Below are positions 53,293 through 62,064 of a DNA stretch of 64,000 nucleotides, one piece after another. Numbering within the stretch: the first letter of the stretch is position 1; each line of letters opens with the position of its first letter. Below the pieces are notes generated by a model that saw only the letters and a list, made by a program, of their open reading frames with translations, did no database searches and was not told where the DNA came from. Source of the stretch: Streptomyces sp. CG 926 (GTDB lineage Bacteria; Actinomycetota; Actinomycetes; Streptomycetales; Streptomycetaceae); contig NZ_QGGZ01000006.1 in the NCBI RefSeq assembly GCF_003148825.1, positions 1-64,000 on the forward strand. Reading direction: 5' to 3'. Position numbers and translations under genes: made by a program.

Positions 53293-53841
53293 GTGATCAG
53301 TCATTCCCGCAGGCACTGCGTCGTCGAACTGCAGGCCTTGCCGTCGCGGATCGGCCAAATCCGCAGAATCGTTTCTGCACAACTGCGTCACTGGGAGCTG
53401 GATCCGCTCATAGACCGGGCTGCGCTCGGCGTGACGGAACTGCTCAGCAACGTCCACCGCCACGCGCAGCCGGACAAGACCTGCACCGTGGAGATCGAAC
53501 TCCGGCTCGGGCGACTCACGGTGTCGGTCATCGACAGCGATCCGCGGCTACCGGTCGTCCACGAGACGCGGGCGGAGGCGCTGGAGACCTGCGGACGCGG
53601 GCTCGCCCTGGTGGCGGCGCTGAGCGAGGCCTGGGGGGCGCGCGAGCGGCCCGACGGCCCCGGGAAGGCGGTGTGGTTCTCCCTCACGGCGTCCCCGGCC
53701 CCGGCGGCACTGGTACGGCCGGTCCCGATCAGGGCCACGCCCGTACGAGAACCCGCGCGGGCGGTGCTCCTGGCCGTCGATCCGGGGGCCGTCGCGACAG
53801 GCCTGCCGGTGGCCTCGCCGGTCGGCGCCCGGCCCGGGTGA
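53293..53841 (+). CDS. RsbW-type ATP-binding regulator
   Basis: A 182-residue protein. Residues 10-130 form a HATPase_c fold: ALGVTELLSNVHRHAQ is the N-box and CGRGLALVAALSEAWG the G-box region. Streptomyces have dozens of such single-domain anti-sigma-like kinases that switch partners with STAS proteins or act beside SpoIIE phosphatases. The C-terminal 50 residues are Pro/Val-rich and likely disordered. GTG 53293 begins the family similarity. No cognate sigma factor is adjacent. Confidence 0.85.
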   Translation: MISHSRRHCVVELQALPSRIGQIRRIVSAQLRHWELDPLIDRAALGVTELLSNVHRHAQPDKTCTVEIELRLGRLTVSVIDSDPRLPVVHETRAEALETCGRGLALVAALSEAWGARERPDGPGKAVWFSLTASPAPAALVRPVPIRATPVREPARAVLLAVDPGAVATGLPVASPVGARPG

Positions 53842-54219
53842 CCGACGCCGGCCGACCCACCCGGCCGGGCCCGGCCCCTGTCCGGCCCGATCCGGGCCCA
53901 CCCCATGCGGCGGGGTCCGGTCCAGCCCGACCCGGGCCGATCCCACCACATGCGGCCCGGCCCGATGCGGTCCAGCCCGACCTGGTCCGGGACCGGTCTG
54001 ATGCGTCCCGGACCGACCGGTCCGGTTCGGGGTGGACGGTCTGAGCCCGGCCTGACGGGCCTGACCGGCAGGACCGGGACGACCTGGGCCTTCTCCTCCG
54101 GATCTCGCCCGGCCCGGCCCGCCCGGCACCTGCCCGCGCTGTCGGGGCACCCGAGGACGTCCAGCGCAAGGGAGCCCCTCCCCCGGTGGCCCCTCCCGGC
54201 CGGGGGAACAGACGACCTA
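53842..54219. other. Non-coding gap with degenerate GC-rich repeats
   Basis: No gene is supported in these 378 bp. Imperfect repeats of GGTCCAGCCCGACC occur near 53920 and 53969, with many CCCGG/CCGGG words able to form alternative hairpins. The last nine bases, GACGACCTA at 54211-54219, mirror the start of the repeat element that follows and may be the end of an older copy. Confidence 0.5.
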
Positions 54220-54384
54220 GGTCGTCACTTTCGGATCGTGGCGGCCGAGCCCGCGGCGTCCGGTGCCGTGCCCGGCAAGGCGGAGGGGCAGCCCCCGTGT
54301 ACCGGACGTACTCGGCCGCCCCGACAACGCGGCCGGGCGCGGTGCCGGGCGTCGCGGGCCCGGCAAGATCCGGAAGAGACGACC
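54220..54384. mobile_element. MITE-like inverted-repeat element, copy 1
   Basis: A 165-bp element flanked by TA on both sides. Its left end GGTCGTCACTTTCGGATC and the reverse complement of its right end GGTCGTCTCTTCCGGATC match at 16 of 18 positions. The interior is GC-rich and self-complementary, with no coding capacity. The right flank TA plus the first base of the element reads TAG on the minus strand and is the stop codon of the ROK gene. TA duplication and short terminal repeats suggest mobilisation by an IS630/Tc1-type transposase; this is inference. Confidence 0.6.
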
Positions 54385-55661
54385 TAGGCCAGGGCTCCCA
54401 GCGGGTCGTCGAGCACCGGCTGCCACGCCAGCTCCGCCGCGCCGACCAGGCTGTTGTGGTCCAGGGTGCACGGCAGGATCGGCACCCCGCCGCTGCGCCC
54501 CCACAGGCTGCGGTCCGCGACCACCGCGCGCAGCCGCTCCGGGTCGGCGTGCAGCAGCTCCCGGTGCAGTCCGCCCAGGATGATCCGGTCCGGGTTGAGG
54601 ATGTTCACCAGGCCCGCGAGGCCGAGGCCGAGGCGGTCGATCAGTTCCTCCGTGGCCGCCCGTACCGTCGGTTCCGTGGGCTCGTCGCGCAACAGGTCGC
54701 GGGCCTGCTGGAGCAGCGACACCTCGGGGCCGGGGCTGCGGCCCGCCGCGGTGAGGAAGGCCAGCGGGTCCGCCTCCACGTCCAGGCAGCCGCGGCTGCC
54801 GCAGTGGCAGGCCCGCCCCTCGGGGTTCACGGTGAGGTGGCCGACCTCCAGGGCCAGGCCCGAACTCCCGCTGTGCAGGCGGCCGTCCAGTACGAGCGCC
54901 CCGCCGACCCCGCGGTGCCCGGTGGCCACGCACAGCAGGTGCTGGGCGCTGCGCCCCGCGCCGTGCCGATGCTCGGCCAGAGCCGCCAGGTTGACGTCGT
55001 TGCCGGTCAGGGCCGGGCCGTCGATCCCGGCCGCCTTCACGCACTCGGCGAAGATGGCCCGTACCGGAGAACCGGCCGGCCACGCCAGGTGCAGCGGGTT
55101 CAGCGCCGTGCCGTCCGGTTCCGCGACCGCCGAGGGGACCGCGAGTCCCGCGCCGACGCAGCGGCGACCGCTCTGCGCGAGCAGCTCCGCGCCCGCCTCC
55201 ACGACCGCGCCGAGCACCTGCGCCGGATCGGCGGAGACGGTGACCTTGCCGGGGGCGGTGGCCACGATGCGGCCGCCGAGGCCGACCAGGGCGGCACGGA
55301 AGCCGTCCGAGTGCACCTGGGCGGCCAGCGCCACCGGGCCGTCTTCGGCCACCGAGAGGCGGTGCGAGGGGCGGCCCTGGGCTCCGCCGGTGCCACCGGT
55401 CCCGCCGGCGCCTCCCGGGCGGGAATCGACCCGGATCAGCCCGAGGGCCTCCAGCTCGGCGGCGACCGCGCCGGCGGTGGCGCGGGTGACCCCGAGCTCG
55501 GCCGTCAGCACGGCGCGGGTCGGGGCACGGCCGGTGTGGACGAGCTCCAGCGCCGGCCCGAGCGCGCCGCGACCCCGTTCCAGCCTGGTCCGCGCCGCCG
55601 TACCGGACGCGGACGGCGTGGTCACATCCCCCACCCGCGGCGGGGCCCCGTTGCCGTTCAT
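54384..55661 (-). CDS. ROK-family transcriptional regulator/sugar kinase
   Basis: A 425-residue protein. A winged HTH occupies about 30-90 (RAVLTAELGVTRATAGAVAAELEALGLI); the ROK domain follows, with TGHRGVGGALVLDG, EVGHLTVNPEG and the zinc motif CHCGSRGCLDVEAD. This is the architecture of XylR/NagC-type repressors. No sugar transporter or catabolic gene is adjacent, so its targets are elsewhere. The stop codon TAG is formed at the junction with a repeat element, so the native C-terminus may have been altered. ATG 55661 begins MNGNG. Confidence 0.88.
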   Translation of the reverse strand: MNGNGAPPRVGDVTTPSASGTAARTRLERGRGALGPALELVHTGRAPTRAVLTAELGVTRATAGAVAAELEALGLIRVDSRPGGAGGTGGTGGAQGRPSHRLSVAEDGPVALAAQVHSDGFRAALVGLGGRIVATAPGKVTVSADPAQVLGAVVEAGAELLAQSGRRCVGAGLAVPSAVAEPDGTALNPLHLAWPAGSPVRAIFAECVKAAGIDGPALTGNDVNLAALAEHRHGAGRSAQHLLCVATGHRGVGGALVLDGRLHSGSSGLALEVGHLTVNPEGRACHCGSRGCLDVEADPLAFLTAAGRSPGPEVSLLQQARDLLRDEPTEPTVRAATEELIDRLGLGLAGLVNILNPDRIILGGLHRELLHADPERLRAVVADRSLWGRSGGVPILPCTLDHNSLVGAAELAWQPVLDDPLGALA

Positions 55662-55704
55662 GGCATCGATCCTCGCATGATCGGAGGGCGCCGGGTGCCG
55701 CCGC

Positions 55705-56397
55705 TCAGCCCAGCCCACCGACCCGGAGTGTGATGTTCAGCCGCCCGGTCAGTCCGAGCTCCCGCGGGCCCGTCCCCGGCAGGACCTTCGGCACCCCGTG
55801 ATAGGCCCGTCGGCTCGCCTCGCCGAAGACGAAGAGGTCCCCGCTGCGCAGCTCGACGTCCTGGTACGGGCGCCCGCGCGAGGCGGTGTTCCCGAAGCGG
55901 AAGACGCAGGTGTCGCCGAGGCTGAGCGAGACCACGGGCGCGCTCGACCGCTCCTCGGCGTCGCGGTGCATGCCCATGCGGGAGTCGCCCGCGTAGAAGT
56001 TGATCAGCGCGATGTCGTAGGACTCCCCGGGCTCGGACCCGGGCTCGGACCCCGACCCGGACCCGGGCGGGACCCCGTAGGCGGCGGTGACCGCCTCCCG
56101 CCCCAGTTCGGCGAGCCACGGCGGCATCGGCTTGACCGGTGCGCCGTCGCCGTCGACGGCGGTGCGCGCGTATCCGTACGGGTACCAGTGCAGGCCGAGG
56201 CACACCTGGCGGGCGGTCATCACACCACCGCCCGGGGTACGCACGGTGCGCAGTCCGGCGGGCGGCCGGGCCCAGGCGCGGCAGGCCGCCAGCAACTCGC
56301 CCTGGCGCCCCGCCCCGAGCCAGTCCGGCACGTGCACCGCGCCGGGGGCGATCACGGTCCGCTCGCGCGGGAAGAGTTCCCCGTTCATGCTCTCCAT
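55705..56397 (-). CDS. alkB: Alpha-ketoglutarate-dependent dioxygenase AlkB
   Basis: A 230-residue Fe(II)/2-oxoglutarate dioxygenase. INFYAGDSRMGMHRDAEE carries the HxD iron ligands and substrate loop, the later YHGVPKV gives the third His, and RLNITLR holds the 2-oxoglutarate-binding arginines. AlkB removes methyl groups from N1-methyladenine and N3-methylcytosine in DNA or RNA. A Ser/Gly/Glu-Pro insertion near 110-120 is poorly conserved. Either ATG 56397 or 56388 could be the start. It is divergent from the next gene by 30 bp. Confidence 0.92.
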   Translation of the reverse strand: MESMNGELFPRERTVIAPGAVHVPDWLGAGRQGELLAACRAWARPPAGLRTVRTPGGGVMTARQVCLGLHWYPYGYARTAVDGDGAPVKPMPPWLAELGREAVTAAYGVPPGSGSGSEPGSEPGESYDIALINFYAGDSRMGMHRDAEERSSAPVVSLSLGDTCVFRFGNTASRGRPYQDVELRSGDLFVFGEASRRAYHGVPKVLPGTGPRELGLTGRLNITLRVGGLG

Positions 56398-56427
56398 TGT
56401 CGCGGGCGGGCTGATAAGACTCACGGT

Positions 56428-57171
56428 ATGGAGATCACCGAACATGTGAAGACCCTCGCGCGCGAAGGCGAGCTGCTCGCCGATGTGGCCGAACGCGCCG
56501 GTACGGACGCCGCGGTCCCCACCTGTCCGGGGTGGCGCGTCACCGACCTGCTGCGGCACACCGGCTCGGTGCACCGCTGGGCCACCGCGTACGTCGCGGA
56601 GCGGCGGCTGGAGCCGGTGGGCTTCCCGGACGCCCCCGAGCTGGTCGGCGGCGAGCTGCTGTCCTGGTTCCGGGAGGGCCACGCGGACCTGGTGCGGACG
56701 CTGGGCGAGGCGCCGGCCGATGTGCAGTGCTGGACCTTCCTGCCGACGGCCCCGCCCTCGCCGGTGGCGTTCTGGGCCCGGCGGCAGGCGCACGAGACCG
56801 CCGTGCACCGGATGGACGCGGAGGCCGCGCTCGGTGTGCTGTTCTCGGCGCTGGAGCCGGAGTTCGCGGAGGACGGGGTGGACGAGCTGCTGACCGGCTT
56901 CCACGCCCGGCCGCGCAGCCGGGTGCGGACGGCCGAGCCGAAGGTGGTGCGGGTGCGGGCCGCCGACACGGGGGCGGCGTGGACCGTACACCTGTCGGCG
57001 GCGCCGGCCCGTACGGTGCGGGGCGACACGGGCGAGGCGGCCGACTGCGAACTGATCGGCGAGGCGGCCTGGCTGTACGAGGCGCTGTGGAACCGGGTCC
57101 CGCTGGCGGGTCCGGGGGTGAGCGGCGACCTGGCGCTGGCCCGGCTGTGGACGGACACGGCGGGAATCTGA
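56428..57171 (+). CDS. Maleylpyruvate isomerase-family mycothiol-dependent enzyme
   Basis: A 247-residue protein. The N-terminal DinB-like four-helix bundle (about 5-150) contains VPTCPGWRVTDLLRHTGSVHRW with the metal His and the later RRQAHETAVHRMDAEA motif, whose histidines complete the site. A C-terminal MDMPI domain follows. The family uses mycothiol in place of glutathione, as expected in actinobacteria. The true substrate is not known; most members are not maleylpyruvate isomerases. Confidence 0.87.
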   Translation: MEITEHVKTLAREGELLADVAERAGTDAAVPTCPGWRVTDLLRHTGSVHRWATAYVAERRLEPVGFPDAPELVGGELLSWFREGHADLVRTLGEAPADVQCWTFLPTAPPSPVAFWARRQAHETAVHRMDAEAALGVLFSALEPEFAEDGVDELLTGFHARPRSRVRTAEPKVVRVRAADTGAAWTVHLSAAPARTVRGDTGEAADCELIGEAAWLYEALWNRVPLAGPGVSGDLALARLWTDTAGI

Positions 57172-57248
57172 CCGCCGCACGACGGGGCGCGGCGCGAAGG
57201 GGCGTGGAGGGGCTTGTGACGGGCCGTGTGCGCTGTGACACTCCACGC

Positions 57249-57500
57249 ATGGGGCGACGTACGCAGGCGGACCGGGACGCGATCACCATCGAGATCGGCT
57301 ACGCCTTCGTCAGCGCCTGCTTCGCGGCCGCCCTCGCCTTCGGCGCGGTGTACGGGCCCGCGCTCGCGTTCTCCCTCTCCCCGGCGACGCGCCGGACCCT
57401 GGCCGTGGCGGGGGTGATCCTGGCGGCGGTGGTGTTCCTGCTCCGCGTCACCCATGTGCTGCTCGGATTCGCCCGCCGCCCGGAGAACGACGGGGACTGA
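57249..57500 (+). CDS. DUF6332-family small membrane protein
   Basis: An 83-residue protein with two hydrophobic helices (YAFVSACFAAALAFGAVYG and RRTLAVAGVILAAVVFLLR) and a basic head MGRRTQADRDAITIEI, which matches my memory of DUF6332. Function is unknown. It follows the mycothiol enzyme by 77 bp on the same strand. The frame is open upstream but the similarity begins at this ATG. Confidence 0.75.
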   Translation: MGRRTQADRDAITIEIGYAFVSACFAAALAFGAVYGPALAFSLSPATRRTLAVAGVILAAVVFLLRVTHVLLGFARRPENDGD

Positions 57501-57545
57501 CCCGACCCAGGGCGGGCCACCGATGCGGACCGGGCGCGGGGGGCC

Positions 57546-57660
57546 GCGTCGTCGGCGGCGTGTCGGCGGCGGCGTGTCGGCGGGCTGTCGGCAGGGAGTC
57601 GATGCCGGGTCGGCGGCTGTCGATGCGGTGTCGGCGGCTGTCGGCCCGATGTCGGTCGGG
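57546..57660. repeat. Degenerate TGTCGGCGGC tandem repeat
   Basis: About nine imperfect copies of a ten-base TGTCGGCGG[C/G] unit, partly interrupted by TCGATGC words, fill the gap between the DUF6332 gene and the FAD hydroxylase gene. Confidence 0.6.
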
Positions 57661-57725
57661 TCCGGCACCTTTCGAGAGGTCCGGCCGGTGCCCATCCGGC
57701 CGTGGCGTCGGAAAGGGGAACTCTC

Positions 57726-59258
57726 GTGCATGACGTAGTGATCGTCGGCGCAGGCCCGGTCGGTCTGTTCCTTGCCTGTGAGCTCGGCCTCGCGGGCTGC
57801 TCTGTCCTGGTGCTCGAACGGGAGACGGAGCCCGGCTCCCCGTGGCGGGCGGCCCCGCTCGGGATGCGGGGCCTGTCCGCCGCGTCGGTCGGGGCGTTCC
57901 ACCGCCGTGGAATGCTGCGCCCCCTGCTGACGGCGTCGGGTGTCCCCGAGGATCCCGGTCCGGGAGCCGACGCGGACGAACCGTCATCTCCGCGCGGCGT
58001 GGGCCATTTCGCCGGCCTGGTGCTCGATCCGGCCGAGGTCGACCTCGCCGCCCTGCCGTTCCGGCTTCCCGGCCCGGCGACGGACGGCATCCTGACGAAC
58101 CTGGAAGCGGTGGAAGGGGTGTTGTCCGAGCGGGCCGCGAAGCTCGGTGTGCAGATCAGGCGCGGTGTCACCGTCTCCGGCGTCGCGCAGGAGGACGGAC
58201 ATGTGGTCGCGTACGCCGGCGAGGACGCCTACCCGGCGCGCTGGCTCGTCGGCTGCGACGGCGGACGCAGCGCGGTGCGCGGCCTCACGGGCTTCGAATT
58301 CACCGGCACCGAGCCGCTGTTCACCGGTTATGTCATGCTCGCCACGCTCGCCGATCCCGGCCTGCTGAGCCCCGGGTTCCACCTGACGCCGACGGGCATG
58401 TACATCCGGATGGCCGCCGAGGGGCACATCGGCATGATGGACTTCGACGGCGGCGCGTTCGACCGGTCCCGGCAGCCGACGCGCGAGCATCTCCAGGCGG
58501 TCCTGCGCCGCGTGTCCGGCACCGACGTGACGCTGGACGACGTGCGTCTCGTCTCGACCTTCACCGATCGCGCGATGCAGACGACGCATTACCGGCGGGG
58601 ACGCGTCCTGCTCGCCGGCGACGCCGCCCACATCCACTCGCCGCTGGGCGGACAGGGACTCAACACGGGCATCGGGGACGCCGTGAACCTGGGGTGGAAG
58701 CTCGCCGCGACCGTGCACGGGTACGCGCCGGACGGGCTGCTCGACAGCTACACACAGGAGCGCCGTCCGATCGGCGCCCAGGTGCTCGACTGGACGCGCG
58801 CCCAGGTGGCGGTCATGAGGCCCGGCCCGCACGCCCGGGCGCTCCAAGGTGTGGTCGGCGACCTGCTCGGGACCCGGGCCGGAACGACCTACGCGTTCGA
58901 GAGGCTGTCGGGATCGTGGATACGTCACGACCTGGGCGGCGAGCATCCGTTGATCGGCCGCGACGCCCCGGACTTCCGGCTCGAGGACGGCACTCGTCTG
59001 GGCGATCTGACGCAGGACGGACGTGGTGTCGTGCTGGATTTCGGTACCGACCGCCGTCTACGGGGTGTGGCGACGGGCCTGGAGAGCCGGCTGCGGTACG
59101 CGGCCGGGGCGGCGAGGAACGACCTCGGACTGGGCGCCGTGCTGGTACGGCCGGACGGCGTCGTCGCCTGGGCGGGCGGTCGCGACTTCGAACCGGAGGC
59201 GTGCGAGCAGGCCGTCGGCCGGTGGTTCGGCCGGTCGGGTCAGGGAGAGTCGGCATGA
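57726..59258 (+). CDS. FAD-dependent aromatic hydroxylase family protein
   Basis: A 510-residue flavoprotein monooxygenase of the PHBH/rifampicin-monooxygenase kind. The N-terminal VIVGAGPVGLFLACELG is the dinucleotide fold, WLVGCDGGRSAVR the DG motif, and RVLLAGDAAHIHSPLGGQGLN the second FAD contact. A C-terminal thioredoxin-like domain (about 400-505) follows, as in polyketide-tailoring and drug-inactivating members. It may act on an aromatic metabolite or antibiotic. GTG 57726 has AAAGGGG upstream. Its TGA overlaps the ATG of a short coupled frame. Confidence 0.9.
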   Translation: MHDVVIVGAGPVGLFLACELGLAGCSVLVLERETEPGSPWRAAPLGMRGLSAASVGAFHRRGMLRPLLTASGVPEDPGPGADADEPSSPRGVGHFAGLVLDPAEVDLAALPFRLPGPATDGILTNLEAVEGVLSERAAKLGVQIRRGVTVSGVAQEDGHVVAYAGEDAYPARWLVGCDGGRSAVRGLTGFEFTGTEPLFTGYVMLATLADPGLLSPGFHLTPTGMYIRMAAEGHIGMMDFDGGAFDRSRQPTREHLQAVLRRVSGTDVTLDDVRLVSTFTDRAMQTTHYRRGRVLLAGDAAHIHSPLGGQGLNTGIGDAVNLGWKLAATVHGYAPDGLLDSYTQERRPIGAQVLDWTRAQVAVMRPGPHARALQGVVGDLLGTRAGTTYAFERLSGSWIRHDLGGEHPLIGRDAPDFRLEDGTRLGDLTQDGRGVVLDFGTDRRLRGVATGLESRLRYAAGAARNDLGLGAVLVRPDGVVAWAGGRDFEPEACEQAVGRWFGRSGQGESA

Positions 59259-59302
59259 CGATCACTGTCCGGCCCGGGAAGTACGGTGATGTCCACCGGT
59301 GA
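59255..59302 (+). pseudogene. Coupled 15-codon frame, possible start of a lost gene
   Basis: An ATG overlapping the previous stop (ATGA) with GGGAGAG upstream encodes MTITVRPGKYGDVHR and stops. The arrangement is that of a translationally coupled second gene, but no longer frame continues. It could be the stub of a deleted gene or a leader peptide. Confidence 0.3.
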
Positions 59303-59435
59303 TTCGATCACCGACTGCCGAAGGTCGCGGAGCGAGGACGGTCTCGGGTCCGGCTACCCGCCGCGCACCGCCGGCGAGTGACGCCGGCCGCCGGACGGGC
59401 GTGCTCGCCTCTCTCGCCGCCACGACCGGGGCGGA

Positions 59436-59497
59436 GTGCCACACCGCCGGGCGGCGTCCACCCGACGCCGGCCGGGGTGTGGCACGGGGTGTGGCAC
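59436..59497. terminator. Hairpin between convergent hydroxylase and spherulin-like genes
   Basis: GTGCCACACC at 59436 can pair with GGTGTGGCAC at 59476 or with a second exact copy at 59488, with extra CCGG pairs inside. Nothing else is seen in 59303-59515. Confidence 0.55.
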
Positions 59498-59515
59498 GGG
59501 GGTGTGGCGCGGTCC

Positions 59516-60460
59516 TCAGCCGAGGGTGGCCGCGTACGTGGTCTGGGTGCGGTACTTCCATGTCGGTCCCGCGTTCCAGGGGTTGGGCATGACCGTGCTG
59601 GTCGCGTACGCGTAGCCCGCGCCCCGGTCGAAGGCCGTGCGGAGGGTGGCGCGCATCGCCTCGGGGTCGGGGACGTCGTGGACGAGGTGCCAGAACGCCG
59701 TGCCGCTCGGGTCGAGTTCGGTGCCGGAGCGGTAGCCGGAGGAGTGGTCGAAGACGTTGCCGCCGAGCCATCCGGCGCCGGTGTACGCGGCGTACGTGTC
59801 CTCGAACGTGACGAAGATGTCCGCAGTGCGGTGGCCCGGCTCCAGGTAGCAGTCGGCTATGGCGGTGCCGGGGTTGTTGACGACGAGGTCGGCGGCGGTC
59901 GGGTCGATGGCGTCCATCCGCTCCTGGACGTAGCGGCGCAGCTCGGCGTAGTAGTCGCGGGTCACGTTGGCCGGGCCGCAGTCGCGGCTGACGACGTCGA
60001 AGAAGATGCCGTCCACGTGGAGGCGGCCGTCGGGGGGCCTCAGGTAGTTGTCGACGGAGGCCTTGGCCGCGGCGATGTCGCGGTTGCCGTGGTCGGTGTG
60101 GACGTAGCCCAGTACCCGGGTCTTCTCACCGGTGGCGGTGGTACGGGCGCGCAGCGCGTCGGCGCGGGAGCGCCAGCGGCCGTCGAACGGGGAGTCGCCG
60201 TTGCCCGGGTTCAGCACGACCACCGAGGGGGCCGGCGCGGTGGCGGTGAGGTCGGTCAGCATGGGGTCGTCCGCCCAGACATAGGCGGGGACCCCGATGT
60301 CCAGGCCCCGCACGCCCGGCGTGCGGGGCGTCGGGGGCGGATCGGGCGCCGGAGCGGCCCGCGGGGGCGTGTCACGGGCCGCGGCGATGATGGCGGGCGC
60401 CGACACGGCCAACAAGGCGGTGACCAGGGCGGCGTACAAGGCCTTCACGGCGCGAGGCAT
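59516..60460 (-). CDS. Secreted spherulation-specific family 4 (spherulin-4-like) protein
   Basis: A 314-residue exported protein: signal peptide in the first 30 residues (VKALYAALVTALLAVSAPAI), a Pro/Ala linker, then a TIM-barrel-like domain. VPAYVWADDP, VVVLNPGNGD, VLGYVHTDHG and VDGIFFDVVSRD match spherulin-4 proteins, which are related to endo-alpha-1,4-polygalactosaminidase-type glycosidases. It may cleave an exopolysaccharide. A GGAGGAAA site precedes the ATG. It is convergent with the FAD hydroxylase gene. Confidence 0.85.
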   Translation of the reverse strand: MPRAVKALYAALVTALLAVSAPAIIAAARDTPPRAAPAPDPPPTPRTPGVRGLDIGVPAYVWADDPMLTDLTATAPAPSVVVLNPGNGDSPFDGRWRSRADALRARTTATGEKTRVLGYVHTDHGNRDIAAAKASVDNYLRPPDGRLHVDGIFFDVVSRDCGPANVTRDYYAELRRYVQERMDAIDPTAADLVVNNPGTAIADCYLEPGHRTADIFVTFEDTYAAYTGAGWLGGNVFDHSSGYRSGTELDPSGTAFWHLVHDVPDPEAMRATLRTAFDRGAGYAYATSTVMPNPWNAGPTWKYRTQTTYAATLG

Positions 60461-60631
60461 GAACGTTTCCTCCGGCGGCGGCAGGGGGGCGACCCGAGGA
60501 ACACTAGACGGGCGGCCCATCGTTCAAGGCTGAACCGCCCGCATTCGTATGAGGAACAGAAGAGCGAGCCATCCCCTCATCATGTGAATCTCCGGGATCT
60601 GCGCGGCGGTCCGGGCGTCACTGCCCTCCCG

Positions 60632-61330
60632 TCATACGGACGGCAGTCCGACCCCGTGCGCCAACTGGTCGACGGCGTGCGCGAAGAAGCCGGCGCGGTC
60701 CTCGACGACCCGGTTGAACTGGCCGAACAACTCGCAGGACACCAGCCCGACCAACTGGGCCCAGGCGGCGACGAGCGCGGCGGTGACCGCCGGGGGCAGA
60801 CCCTCGGCGAAGTCTGCGGTCATGCGGTCGGCCTCGGGGCGCAGGGCGGGTGGCAGCGGCGGGAGGGCGAGGCCGGGGCCCTCGTACGCGGCGCGGAGGA
60901 TGCCGATGAAGGCGTTGGCGACACGGGAGGCGGGGCCGACGGTGTCGGCGGGGGCGCTGTAGCCGGGGACCGGGGAACCGTAGATCAGGGCGTATTCGTG
61001 CGGGTGCTCCAGCGCCCAGGAGCGGACGGCCTCGCAGACCGCGATCCAGCGGGCGCGGGGCGGGGCCCCGGCGGCACGGGCCTGGGCGTCGGCGGACTCG
61101 GCGGCCGCGCCGACGCTGTCGTACGCGTCGATGATGAGAGCGGTGAGCAGTTCGTCCCGACTCGGGAAGTACCGGTAGAGGGCGGAGGAGACCATGCCCA
61201 GCTCGCGGGCCACGGCGCGCAGGGAGAGTTTGGCGGCACCCTCGGCCGCGAGCATGCGGCGGGCCTCGTCCTTGATGGCAGCAGTGACCTCGATGCGGGC
61301 CCGTTCCCTGGCCCCTCGCACGGTGTTCAT
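60632..61330 (-). CDS. TetR/AcrR-family regulator
   Basis: A 232-residue repressor. The N-terminal HTH is LSLRAVARELGMVSSALYRYFPSRDELLTALI; the C-terminal domain (about 85-225) is the WHG-type TetR domain with RARWIAVCEAVRSWALEHPHEYALIYGSP. It is divergent from a deazaflavin oxidoreductase gene, and the gap holds GAGAGC/GCTCTC dyads that it probably binds. ATG 61330 begins MNTVRGARERAR. Confidence 0.93.
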   Translation of the reverse strand: MNTVRGARERARIEVTAAIKDEARRMLAAEGAAKLSLRAVARELGMVSSALYRYFPSRDELLTALIIDAYDSVGAAAESADAQARAAGAPPRARWIAVCEAVRSWALEHPHEYALIYGSPVPGYSAPADTVGPASRVANAFIGILRAAYEGPGLALPPLPPALRPEADRMTADFAEGLPPAVTAALVAAWAQLVGLVSCELFGQFNRVVEDRAGFFAHAVDQLAHGVGLPSV

Positions 61331-61390
61331 GCGGGTCAGTCTGCCACGCGAGCGGAGCACTGCCCAGAAAACAGATTGGCGCTCCATTTC

Positions 61391-61405
61391 GAGAGCACTG
61401 CTCTT
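61391..61405. promoter_or_regulatory. TetR operator candidate A
   Basis: GAGAGC-ACT-GCTCTT has AGAGC/GCTCT arms around 3 bp. It lies 61 bp from the TetR start and resembles operator B, so it probably serves autoregulation. Confidence 0.5.
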
Positions 61406-61442
61406 GCTTTGGTGCATCGATCCGTGCACACTGCTCTCAAGC

Positions 61443-61457
61443 GAGAGCGGTGCTCTC
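61443..61457. promoter_or_regulatory. TetR operator candidate B
   Basis: GAGAGC-GGT-GCTCTC is a perfect 6-3-6 dyad 31 bp before the oxidoreductase start. A further GCTCTC at 61433 extends the array. Confidence 0.6.
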
Positions 61458-61487
61458 TCAATGCAGGAAGCGGCCCCGGAGGTCACG

Positions 61488-61946
61488 ATGAACGCGCCCA
61501 CCCCCTACTACGTCCAGGCCACCCCGTTCGCGACCCGCTTCAACGCGCTCTTCGGCAAGCTGGCCCGCTTCGGCATCAGCCTGGCGGGCACCGCCGAGCT
61601 GTCGGTACGCGGTCGCAAGTCCGGCGAGATGCAGCGGATCCCGGTCAACCCGCACACCTTCGAGGGCGCCCAGTACCTGGTCTCGGCCCGCGGCCACTCC
61701 CAGTGGGTCCGCAACATGCGGGTGGCGGGCGGCGGCGAGCTGCGCGTCGGGCGCAAGGTGCGCGCGTTCACCGTCACCGAGATCACCGACCCGATGCGCA
61801 AGGCCGACATCCTGCGCGCCTACCTGGAGAAGTGGGGCTGGGAGGTCAACCGGTTCTTCCAGGGGGTCACCGCCAAGTCCTCCGACGCCGAACTCCGTGC
61901 GGCCGCCGCCGACCACCCGGTCTTCCTGATCACCGTCTCCGACTGA
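61488..61946 (+). CDS. F420-dependent nitroreductase family (Ddn-like) protein
   Basis: A 152-residue split-barrel protein. AELSVRGRKSGEMQRIPVN is the family core that in Ddn-type enzymes contacts deazaflavin F420; YLVSARGHSQWVRNMRVAG follows. These enzymes reduce quinones or other electron-poor compounds with F420H2. Control by the divergent TetR suggests a response to a small molecule. GGAGG lies six bases before the ATG; an ATG at 61461 is less likely. Confidence 0.88.
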   Translation: MNAPTPYYVQATPFATRFNALFGKLARFGISLAGTAELSVRGRKSGEMQRIPVNPHTFEGAQYLVSARGHSQWVRNMRVAGGGELRVGRKVRAFTVTEITDPMRKADILRAYLEKWGWEVNRFFQGVTAKSSDAELRAAAADHPVFLITVSD

Positions 61947-62064
61947 CCGACTGACCCGGCGAGCGGGCGAGCGGGCGACGGCGACCTCCCGGGACGGCCG
62001 CGCGCCGCCCGGACGGCAACCGCTCGACGCCCGGACGGCGACCGCTCCGGGCCGGACCGGTCGC

